DNA of 6,678 bases from the NCBI GenBank assembly GCA_016781115.1, contig JADDQX010000124.1:1-6678 (forward strand), given 5' to 3'. Numbering within the stretch: the stretch's first letter is position 1; each line of letters opens with the position of its first letter. Both the position numbers and the translations under genes were made by a program. The notes under the pieces are model-generated. The model searched no databases, was not told the origin of the DNA, and saw only the letters and a list, made by a program, of their open reading frames with translations. The DNA is from Actinomycetota bacterium (GTDB taxonomy: Bacteria; Actinomycetota; CADDZG01; WHSQ01). Positions 1 to 6,177 of the stretch are shown piece after piece.

Positions 1-643
1 ACCCGCGGCGCTCCCACACGGATCGCGACGACGTGAGCGAGCGCGCCCGATGCAGATCCCCCTCGCACACGCGCGCGGCGAGGAGTGCCTTCTCTGGAGG
101 TATGCCCTCGGCGCGGAGCACGCGCGCGATGTGCTCCTCGGCCACGCGCTGAAGATGCAGTACGCGGCAACGCGACCTGATGGTGTCTAGGAGCTCCTCC
201 TCGCGCGCCGACAGCAGGATGAACATGGTTGCCGGCCCCGGCTCCTCGAGCGTCTTCAACAGCGCGTTCTGTGCGGCCGGGTTCATCCGATCGGCCTCTT
301 CCAGGATGAAGACCTTGCTCCTGCCCTCGAACGGAGACCTCGAAGCTTCCGAGATAACGGTGTCGCGGATCTGCTCGACCAAGATGAAGGTCCCCTCCGG
401 GCTGATGTGGTGCACGTCGGGATGCCTGTGACGGAGGATCCGCAAGCAGCTCCCGCAGTCACCGCAACCGACACCCGGCTCGACGAGGCAGTTCACCGCG
501 GCTGCCATCGCGGTGGCGGCCGCGGCCTTGTCGGAGCCACTCGGGCCCAAGAGGAGCCAGGAATGAGCTAGATCTCGTGCGGATACCTGTCTCGCCAGCG
601 CCTCGATCGATCCGTTTGCCCGCAGCGGGTCCCACACGGTCAT
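1..643 (-). CDS. holB: DNA polymerase III subunit delta' (HolB), C-terminus cut by window edge
   Basis: Delta' is the non-catalytic AAA+ 'stator' of the clamp loader, which opens the sliding clamp and places it on primed DNA. About 214 residues are visible; the frame is open to the left edge, so the C-terminal collar domain is missing. Motifs seen: a degenerate P-loop (residues 33-40, GPSGSDKA, lacking the usual final Gly and Thr/Ser), four zinc-ligand cysteines C52-x7-C60-x2-C63-x2-C66, a Walker B-like stretch VFILEEAD (111-118), the following NPAAQNALLKTLEEP block (121-135), and the SRC arginine-finger motif (157-159). The broken P-loop with intact SRC favours delta' over the ATP-binding DnaX subunit. 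The ATG start (641-643) overlaps the upstream kinase stop as ATGA. No Shine-Dalgarno is visible, so translation probably couples to the kinase gene. Confidence 0.93.
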   Translation of the reverse strand, partial: MTVWDPLRANGSIEALARQVSARDLAHSWLLLGPSGSDKAAAATAMAAAVNCLVEPGVGCGDCGSCLRILRHRHPDVHHISPEGTFILVEQIRDTVISEASRSPFEGRSKVFILEEADRMNPAAQNALLKTLEEPGPATMFILLSAREEELLDTIRSRCRVLHLQRVAEEHIARVLRAEGIPPEKALLAARVCEGDLHRARSLTSSRSVWERRG

Positions 644-2667
644 CGCGGCAGTGGCCCGGGACGGCCGATCACGCGACTGCCGCCCGACAACGGAACCACG
701 TCGCCCAGGTTCCGCTCGCTCAAGACCTCCAGGACGCACGCGTGAACCTGCGACGGCGATCTGCTCGCGTCCACCACGACGAAACGCGAGGAGAAGCGCT
801 GCGCTAGCTCGAGATAGCCACGCGAGACCTTCTCGTGGAACTCTTTCCGCTCCGACTCGATCCGATCCGGCTCCTCTGCGATCCGGCCCAGGCCGGTTTC
901 GGGATCGACGTTCAGGTAGAAGACCACGTCCGGCAGGATTCCACCCGTGGCCCACTCGCTTATCCGATAGATCTCCTCGACGCCCAGGCCTCGGGCCGCG
1001 CCCTGGTAGGCCAGAGACGAATCGATGAAGCGGTCCGAGACCACGGTCTTTCCCGCCCGCAGCGCGGGGAGGATCACGTCCCTGACGTGCTGCGCTCGGT
1101 CCGCGGCATAGAGAAGCGCCTCGGCCCGCGGGTCCATCTCAGCCGCCGCCGGGTCGAGCAGAATGTCGCGGATCCGATCGCCGATCTTCGTCCCGCCGGG
1201 CTCCCGTGTTGTGACAACGTGTTCGCCCCGCGCCTCGAGCCACTTGACCAGAGCCTCCATCTGCGTGGTCTTGCCCGCGCCCTCACCGCCTTCGAAGACG
1301 ATGAAGCTCCCGCGCTCTGCCGCCGGAACGAGCGTCGGCTGCGATGACCGCGCTCCTATCGCCCGCATCGAGACGAGGCCTCCGCCGATGGCGACCAGAC
1401 CTGCCAGCCACAACGTCGCGCGGCTCCCCGGAACCTCGAGGCTTCCGATCGCGTTGTCGCCGAGGGCACCCGCGATCAGCGGGAAGATCCCGAGCCCGAT
1501 CAGGGTCCCGATGCGGATCACGGTGTACGCCGCGCTGAAGGTTCGCCCGCGCAATTCGTCGGTGGTGTTCTCGTGCATCAGCGAGTACGCAGTCGAGTAC
1601 GCGGCGCCGCCGAAGAAGCCGAGCGCGCTGGCGAGCGGGATAGCGGTGTTCAAGCTGTTCATGCTGGCGAGGCCGATCAGCGCGGCTCCGGTCAGCAGGA
1701 TCGAGGACGAGAACAACACGTCCTTCTGGATGAACTTCGAGAGCAGGCCGACGGCGAGCAGGCCGACGATCATCCCCGTGCCGAGGAAGCCGACCAGCAA
1801 CGCGAAGCCTCTGTCCCCACCTCCGAGCACGTCCTCGACGAACCCGATACCCAACGAGAACACGGCTCCGGCAGCGGTGAACGTGAAGGCGATACCGAGC
1901 ATCCACGGCCGCACCTGCTTGTGCTTCACCACGAATCCGAGACCCTCGACGAGATCCCTGCGCACCTGTTTCAGGTCCAGATGGCCGTCTCGGTTCAAGG
2001 TCATCGAGATCGCCAGCGTCGACACCATCACCGCCGAGAACACGAAGGTGAGCGAGTCGACCCACAGCGCAAGCGCCTCGGTGTTCTCGGTGAGCCCCTC
2101 GAGGGCTGGCACGGTGCGACCCAAGAAGACGCCCAATGCCGACAACGACGCGTAAACGAGAGATGCCAGCGGCCACGGCGCGTAGACGCCGATGAGCGAT
2201 AGCGAGTTCGCGTGCGTGAGCTCGGATGGCTTCACGAAGTGCGGGAGTGAAGCATCTTTAGCCGGGCCCCAGATCAACGTGAGGCTCTCGAGCGCGACCG
2301 ACGCGAGCAGGAGATAGACGAGGTTCGGGAAGAACGGGAGGGAGAAGATGATCGCGGCCCGGATGAGGTCCGCAATGACCATGGTCTTCTTGCGGTCCCA
2401 CCGATCCGCGATGACGCCGGCGAGTGGCCCCACCACGAATCCCGGCAGCACCCGAGCGGTCAGCACGGTCCCCACGGCGGTGGCTCCGCCGATGCTGTTC
2501 GCGAAGACAGCGATCGCGATGACGCCGATCCAGTCGCCGAGACTGGAGACGAACTGAGCGAGGAAGAAGCGGAGGAAGTTCCCGTTCCGGAGAAGAGACA
2601 GGTAAGAGGCATCCTCACCCTCGTTCGTGAGGATGCGTAGATCGGGTCGATCGTGCGCAGGCTGGAT
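640..2667 (-). CDS. tmk: MFS membrane protein fused to thymidylate kinase (dTMP kinase)
   Basis: This is one frame of about 675 codons joining two proteins. Residues about 30-438 (numbered from the ATC at 2665-2667) are an MFS domain with about 12 predicted helices and the loop signature GPLAGVIADRWDRKK at 80-94; it resembles the MFS_3/EntS-like group. Residues about 452-655 are a complete thymidylate kinase (dTMP + ATP to dTDP + ADP): P-loop GGEGAGKTT (460-468), REPGGT (488-493), SDRF (544-547) with LAYQG (552-556), and a LID with DRIE (601-604). Gly rather than Arg in the P-loop suggests the E. coli-like type II class. About 18 residues link the last helix to the kinase, which should lie in the cytoplasm. 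The transported substrate is unknown; the MFS part may only be an anchor. The start is uncertain: no ATG, GTG or TTG is in frame upstream of the GTG at 2475. That GTG has a passable GGAG 8 nt before it, but would remove the first helix. I chose ATC at 2667 for its AGGAGG; CTG at 2601 is another option. Confidence 0.88.
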   Translation of the reverse strand: MQPAHDRPDLRILTNEGEDASYLSLLRNGNFLRFFLAQFVSSLGDWIGVIAIAVFANSIGGATAVGTVLTARVLPGFVVGPLAGVIADRWDRKKTMVIADLIRAAIIFSLPFFPNLVYLLLASVALESLTLIWGPAKDASLPHFVKPSELTHANSLSLIGVYAPWPLASLVYASLSALGVFLGRTVPALEGLTENTEALALWVDSLTFVFSAVMVSTLAISMTLNRDGHLDLKQVRRDLVEGLGFVVKHKQVRPWMLGIAFTFTAAGAVFSLGIGFVEDVLGGGDRGFALLVGFLGTGMIVGLLAVGLLSKFIQKDVLFSSSILLTGAALIGLASMNSLNTAIPLASALGFFGGAAYSTAYSLMHENTTDELRGRTFSAAYTVIRIGTLIGLGIFPLIAGALGDNAIGSLEVPGSRATLWLAGLVAIGGGLVSMRAIGARSSQPTLVPAAERGSFIVFEGGEGAGKTTQMEALVKWLEARGEHVVTTREPGGTKIGDRIRDILLDPAAAEMDPRAEALLYAADRAQHVRDVILPALRAGKTVVSDRFIDSSLAYQGAARGLGVEEIYRISEWATGGILPDVVFYLNVDPETGLGRIAEEPDRIESERKEFHEKVSRGYLELAQRFSSRFVVVDASRSPSQVHACVLEVLSERNLGDVVPLSGGSRVIGRPGPLPR
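2609..2636. repeat. Perfect 10-bp inverted repeat at the 5' end of the MFS–kinase gene
   Basis: The arms GCATCCTCAC (2609-2618) and GTGAGGATGC (2627-2636) are exact reverse complements separated by 8 nt. In the leftward mRNA this would form a stable hairpin beginning 28 nt after the proposed ATC codon. No T-run follows it on the minus strand, so it is not a typical intrinsic terminator. One mRNA arm contains UCCUC, which could instead pair with GAGGA of the Shine-Dalgarno at 2673-2677. A regulatory role is inference. Confidence 0.6.
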
Positions 2668-2673
2668 CTGGTT

Positions 2674-2679
2674 CCTCCT
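2674..2679 (-). promoter_or_regulatory. Strong Shine-Dalgarno (AGGAGG) for the MFS–kinase gene
   Basis: On the minus strand AGGAGG lies 6 nt before an in-frame ATC codon (2665-2667), the best ribosome binding site in the 48-nt gap between topA and the fusion gene. No ATG, GTG or TTG at a suitable distance could use it. This site decides the start proposed for the fusion. I see no terminator in the gap, consistent with cotranscription with topA. Confidence 0.6.
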
Positions 2680-2715
2680 ACTCTCGCCTGGACAACATCC
2701 TAGGCGGGGCCTGCG

Positions 2716-5376
2716 TTAACCACCTGGCTTCTCTACCGCCGTGCTCTTGGCAGTCGTCTTCTTCCTGGTGGTCTTCTTGCGCGTCGTCTTCTTGGCCCGC
2801 GGCTTGGCGGGCCCGGCGGCTCTTTTCTCGGCCAACATCTCCGCCGCGAGCTCGAGGCTCATCGTTTCGGGATCTTGGCCCTTGCGGAGCGAGGCGTTCG
2901 TCGTACCGTCCGTGACGTAGGGACCGAAGCGGCCGCTCTTGATCACGATGTCCGCCCCCGTGGCCGGGTCGGGACCGAGCTCTTTCAACGGGGCGGCGGC
3001 GGTCCGCCCCCGGCCCTTCTTCGGCTGAGCGAACAACGCCAGAGCCTCGTCCAGCGTCACGGTGAACAGCTGCTCCTCGCGCTCCAACGAGCGGCTGTCC
3101 TTGCCTTTCTTCAGGTACGGCCCGTAGCGGCCGTTCAGCGCCTCGATCTCTTCGCCGTCGGCCGGGTCCACGCCCACGACGCGCGGCAAGCTCAACAGCC
3201 GGAGCGCATCTTCCAGCGTCACGGTCGCCGGCTCCATCGTGGAGAACAGCGATGACGTGCGCGGCTTCACCTTGGAGCCCTCCTCCAAGTCCCCCTGCTG
3301 CACGTAGGGGCCGAAGCGCCCCACCTTGAGAAGGATCGGCTCACCCGACTCCGGGTGCTCTCCCAGCACCCGGTCGTTGCTCGGTGCAGCCAGAAGCTCT
3401 TCGGCCTTCTCCACCGTCAGCTCATCGAGCGGAAGATCCTCCGGGATGGACACCGTGTCCTCTCCGCGCTGGATGTAGGGGCCGTACCTGCCGGCGCGGG
3501 CGACGATCTCGATGCCGGCAGCGTCACGCCCGATCGATACCGAGTTCACCTCGCGCGCGTCGATCTCATCGAGACGCTGCGACACCATCGCGTGCAGCCC
3601 GGCGTGGCCGTTGCCGAAGTAGAAGCGCCGGAGCCACGGGAGCGCCTCCTCCTCGCCCGCCGCGATCTCGTCGAGATCCTGTTCCATCGCGGCCGTGAAG
3701 TCGTAGTCGACGAACCTGGAGAAGTGCGCTTTCAGGAGGCGGACGACGGAGAACGCCGTCAACGACGGCACGAGGGCGGATCCCTTCTTCCAGACATAGC
3801 CCCTGTTCTGGATCGTCTGGATGATGCTTGCGTAGGTGGAGGGACGACCGACGCCCATCTCCTCCAGCTGCTTGACGAGCGACGCCTCGGTGAAGCGCGC
3901 AGGAGGTTTCGTTTCGTGACCACGCGGTTGCAGGTCGGCTACGCGAAGGTCTTGCCCGACCTCGAGCGCCGGCAGCCGCACATCCCGGTCCTCGAGAGCC
4001 GCATCCGGATCATCGCTTCCCTCCACGTAGGCCTTCAGGAAGCCGGGAAAGGTGATCACCTTCCCGCTCGCACCGAACTCGGCGCGGCGTCCGTCCGCCG
4101 CGGCCGCCGCTAGACGGACCTGTGCACTCTGGCCGCGCGCGTCCGACATCTGCGACGCGACCGTCCTCTTCCAGATGAGCTCGTACAGCCGCGCCTCGTC
4201 ACTAGAGACCTGACGCGCGACCTCGTCGGGCATCCGGAAGGTCTCGCCCGCCGGGCGGATCGCCTCATGCGCCTCTTGGGCGTTCTTCGACTTCTTCGTG
4301 TACCGGCGCGGCTCGGGGGGCACGTAGTCGGGGCCGTAGAGGCTCTTCGCCAGATCCCTTGCCATCGCGACGGCTCCAGCCGAAAGCGTCACGCTGTCGG
4401 TGCGCATATAGGTGATGAAGCCGTTCTCGTACAACGCTTGCGCCGCGCGCATGGTCCGGCTCGCGGTGAAGTTCAGCTTCCTCCCCGCCTCTTGCTGCAA
4501 CGTCGAGGTGATGAACGGTGCGTAAGGCGAGCGCTTGAAGGGCTTCTGCTCGACGGACGTGACGGAGAAGGACGACCCCTCGAGCCCCCGCGCCAGCGAG
4601 GTCGCCTGGGACTGATCCAGAACGGTGACGTCGGCGCGAACGAGCTGGCCGTGCGCGTCGAAGTCCTTGCCGGTCGCGACGCGCGTGCCGTCGAGTGCTA
4701 CGAGGATTGCTGCGAACATGTCGTCGCTCGATCCCGCCGGCGCGAAGTAGCCCTCCACATCCCAATAGGAAGCGGGACGGAATCGCATCCGCGCTTCTTC
4801 GCGCTCGACGATCATCCGGGTCGCGACGCTTTGGACGCGCCCCGCCGACAGGCCCGGCATGACCTTCTTCCACAACACCGGCGATACCTCGAACCCGAAC
4901 AGGCGGTCGAGTATCCGCCGGCCCTCTTGCGCGTCGACGAGCCGCCGATCGAGATCACGAGGGTTCTCCACCGCCTCTTGGATCGCCTGAGGCGTGATCT
5001 CGTGGAACACCATCCGCTTGACCGGAACCCGCGGCGACAGCACCTCGAGGAGGTGCCATGCGATCGACTCGCCCTCGCGATCCTCATCCGTGGCGAGGAA
5101 CAGGTTGTCCGCCCCCTTCAGCAGCTGCTTCAGCTTGGTCACCTGTTGCTTCTTCTTGCGAGGCACGACGTAGAGCGGCTTGAAGTCGTTCTCCACATCG
5201 ACGCCGAGACGTCGCGCCCATGACTCGTTCTTGTAGGCCGCGGGGATCTCGGATGCGTTCTCGGGGAGATCTCGGACGTGGCCGATCGAGGACTCCACGA
5301 GGAAGTCCTTCCCGAGGATCTTGCTTATCGTCTTCGCCTTCGCCGGTGACTCGACGATGACCAGGTTCTTCGGCAC
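2716..5376 (-). CDS. topA: DNA topoisomerase I (type IA)
   Basis: TopA cuts one strand of negatively supercoiled DNA, passes the other through, and reseals it. The 886-residue protein starts at a GTG reading (M)PKNLVIVESPAKAKTI, the standard TopA N-terminus, 4 nt after AAGGAG. The frame continues 47 codons further upstream to an ATG, but that extension is Pro/Gly/Ser-rich, unlike the family, and crosses the candidate promoter. Domains: TOPRIM with E9 and the D97-x-D99-x-E101 metal triad (ATDEDREGE); catalytic Tyr323 in GFITYMRTDS; HEAIRP (about 369-374); MGVGRPSTYASII (about 507-519). The C-terminus has four repeats centred on GR(Y/F)GPY at about 629, 686, 749 and 815, then a Lys/Thr/Arg tail (about 858-886). 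There is no cysteine anywhere, so the zinc ribbons of E. coli TopA are absent; this and the basic tail fit actinobacterial enzymes. It is the first gene of the leftward unit. Confidence 0.97.
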   Translation of the reverse strand: MPKNLVIVESPAKAKTISKILGKDFLVESSIGHVRDLPENASEIPAAYKNESWARRLGVDVENDFKPLYVVPRKKKQQVTKLKQLLKGADNLFLATDEDREGESIAWHLLEVLSPRVPVKRMVFHEITPQAIQEAVENPRDLDRRLVDAQEGRRILDRLFGFEVSPVLWKKVMPGLSAGRVQSVATRMIVEREEARMRFRPASYWDVEGYFAPAGSSDDMFAAILVALDGTRVATGKDFDAHGQLVRADVTVLDQSQATSLARGLEGSSFSVTSVEQKPFKRSPYAPFITSTLQQEAGRKLNFTASRTMRAAQALYENGFITYMRTDSVTLSAGAVAMARDLAKSLYGPDYVPPEPRRYTKKSKNAQEAHEAIRPAGETFRMPDEVARQVSSDEARLYELIWKRTVASQMSDARGQSAQVRLAAAAADGRRAEFGASGKVITFPGFLKAYVEGSDDPDAALEDRDVRLPALEVGQDLRVADLQPRGHETKPPARFTEASLVKQLEEMGVGRPSTYASIIQTIQNRGYVWKKGSALVPSLTAFSVVRLLKAHFSRFVDYDFTAAMEQDLDEIAAGEEEALPWLRRFYFGNGHAGLHAMVSQRLDEIDAREVNSVSIGRDAAGIEIVARAGRYGPYIQRGEDTVSIPEDLPLDELTVEKAEELLAAPSNDRVLGEHPESGEPILLKVGRFGPYVQQGDLEEGSKVKPRTSSLFSTMEPATVTLEDALRLLSLPRVVGVDPADGEEIEALNGRYGPYLKKGKDSRSLEREEQLFTVTLDEALALFAQPKKGRGRTAAAPLKELGPDPATGADIVIKSGRFGPYVTDGTTNASLRKGQDPETMSLELAAEMLAEKRAAGPAKPRAKKTTRKKTTRKKTTAKSTAVEKPGG
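2753..2797 (-). repeat. Three tandem 15-bp units encoding the basic tail of TopA
   Basis: Three imperfect 15-bp units sit at 2753-2767, 2768-2782 and 2783-2797. Each contains GT(C/G)GTCTTCTT on the + strand and encodes roughly KKTTR on the minus strand. They form the core of the lysine-rich tail. Such arrays may change copy number by slippage. In characterised mycobacterial and streptomycete TopA proteins, lysine-rich tails are reported to help DNA binding and processivity; the same role here is inferred. Confidence 0.75.
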
Positions 5377-5380
5377 TGAG

Positions 5381-5386
5381 CTCCTT
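5381..5386 (-). promoter_or_regulatory. Shine-Dalgarno for topA (AAGGAG)
   Basis: AAGGAG on the minus strand ends 4 nt before the GTG at 5374-5376. It supports that GTG, which begins the conserved TopA N-terminus, as the start instead of the ATG 141 nt further upstream. Confidence 0.75.
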
Positions 5387-5440
5387 GTAGGTGGGGGCCG
5401 GGCTGTTCCGGGCCGCTCGCACGGCGCGCCCTGGGGGGCG

Positions 5441-5469
5441 GGTATCGCATTGATATCAGTCGGTGTCAA
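5441..5469 (-). promoter_or_regulatory. Candidate sigma70-type promoter for topA
   Basis: On the minus strand a consensus -35 hexamer TTGACA (5464-5469) is followed by a 17-bp spacer and GATACC (5441-5446), a weak -10 matching 3 of 6 consensus bases. Transcription would start near 5434 and give a leader of about 58 nt. The spacer contains the 8-bp palindrome TGATATCA. The -35 and spacing are convincing; the -10 is less so. Confidence 0.5.
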
Positions 5470-5470
5470 T
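5449..5470. repeat. Small palindromic element overlapping the topA promoter
   Basis: The perfect palindrome TGATATCA (5451-5458) lies between the proposed -35 and -10. A second, looser symmetry is formed by ATTGA (5449-5453) and TCAAT (5466-5470). Their position suits an operator for a DNA-binding regulator, but short AT-containing palindromes also arise by chance and no regulator is identified. Confidence 0.25.
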
Positions 5471-5524
5471 AACGACGCCTTGCCCGACGACCTTCCCGTA
5501 GGCGGCCCCAGCCCCACCCGCGAC

Positions 5525-5530
5525 TACCAT
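5525..5530 (+). promoter_or_regulatory. Candidate -10 element for a leaderless dedA-family transcript
   Basis: TACCAT fits the TANNNT form of -10 elements and ends 8 nt before the ATG at 5539, so transcription would begin at or next to the start codon. No Shine-Dalgarno precedes that ATG (the upstream bases are CCCGGGCC), which agrees with leaderless translation, common in actinobacteria. No good -35 is visible. Confidence 0.45.
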
Positions 5531-5538
5531 CCCGGGCC

Positions 5539-6177
5539 ATGGAAGCCATCGTGGAACCGCTGATCCAGCTGATGGAGGGGTGGGTCGAGGATTACGGCTA
5601 CCTAGCCATATTCGTCCTCATGCTGCTCGAATCCGCTCTGATCCCGTTCCCGAGCGAGGTAACGATGCTGGCCGGCGGGTTCTACGCGGCCGAGGGATCG
5701 CTCGACCTGTTCTGGGTGGGTGCCGCTGGCGTTGCCGGGAACATGGTCGGCTCTTGGGTCGCCTACGCGATCGGACGCAAGACCGGACGAGTCGTCCTCG
5801 ACCGCTACGGGCGCTACGTGCTGATCCGCAGCCACGACGTGGACAAAGCGGAGATCTGGTGGGACCGCTACGGAGAGGCGGCAACGTTCTTCAGCCGCTT
5901 GCTCCCGGTGATCCGAACCTTCATCTCTCTGCCGGCGGGCATCGCGAAGATGCCGCTCGGGAGATTCAGCGTCTACACATTCCTGGGCGTTGTGCCGTGG
6001 ACTTTCGGTCTCGCCTACCTCGGCGTGGTCGTAGGTGAGAACTGGGAGCGGGTGCTCGACTACTTCGACCTGCCGACGCTGTTGATCGGGCTCGCGCTCG
6101 TCATCGCCGCCGCGCTCTGGTACCTCAGGCGCCGCAAGCAGAACCAAGCCACCGCGGGCACGGCCGGACCCCGCTAG
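5539..6177 (+). CDS. DedA-family (VTT/SNARE-associated domain) integral membrane protein
   Basis: DedA proteins are inner-membrane proteins; members of the superfamily act as lipid flippases, such as undecaprenyl-phosphate or phosphatidylethanolamine recyclers, or affect proton-motive-force-linked processes. The 212-residue length is typical. Visible signatures: ESALIPFPSE (31-40), with an acidic residue at E31 and the Pro-rich re-entrant loop; GNMVGSWVAYAIGRKTG (67-83); and FSRLLPVIRTFISLPAG (118-134), with R120 and R126 placed like the essential arginines of E. coli homologues. Hydrophobic segments lie around 19-35, 58-78, 143-165 and 180-196, followed by a basic tail (RRRK, 197-200). The ATG has no Shine-Dalgarno but a plausible -10 just upstream. 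It is transcribed away from topA and shares its stop region with the converging HD gene. The lipid substrate cannot be told from sequence. Confidence 0.92.
   Translation: MEAIVEPLIQLMEGWVEDYGYLAIFVLMLLESALIPFPSEVTMLAGGFYAAEGSLDLFWVGAAGVAGNMVGSWVAYAIGRKTGRVVLDRYGRYVLIRSHDVDKAEIWWDRYGEAATFFSRLLPVIRTFISLPAGIAKMPLGRFSVYTFLGVVPWTFGLAYLGVVVGENWERVLDYFDLPTLLIGLALVIAAALWYLRRRKQNQATAGTAGPR

Noticed and set aside
1..643. DnaX (tau/gamma) as an alternative identity for the left-edge gene
   Set aside because: The P-loop lacks the residues needed for ATP binding, and the gene follows tmk, a usual place for holB.
1163..2155. Open frame of 330 codons on the + strand opposite the MFS domain
   Set aside because: It is antisense to a clear MFS gene, is rich in Pro/Ser/Arg with no recognisable domain, and is the kind of frame expected opposite GC-rich coding DNA.
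2599..2636. Inverted repeat as an intrinsic terminator after topA
   Set aside because: No T-run follows the stem on the minus strand, and it lies inside the downstream reading frame rather than in the gap.
2678..2698. Six-codon ATG frame (MLSRRE) ending at the Shine-Dalgarno of the MFS–kinase gene, as a possible leader peptide
   Set aside because: It has no well-spaced Shine-Dalgarno of its own and is short enough to occur by chance; there is no support for translation.
4267..5223. Open frame of 318 codons on the + strand opposite topA
   Set aside because: It lies wholly antisense to the catalytic core of topA, and its Arg/His/Leu-rich translation resembles no family I know.
5377..5517. 47-codon N-terminal extension of TopA from an ATG at 5517
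   Set aside because: Family members begin at (M)PKNLVIVES, which here follows a GTG with its own Shine-Dalgarno. The extension is low-complexity and overlaps the candidate promoter.
6154..6174. GCGGG/CCCGC inverted repeat near the end of the dedA-family gene as a terminator
   Set aside because: The stem is only 5 bp with an 11-nt loop and no T-run, as expected by chance in GC-rich DNA.
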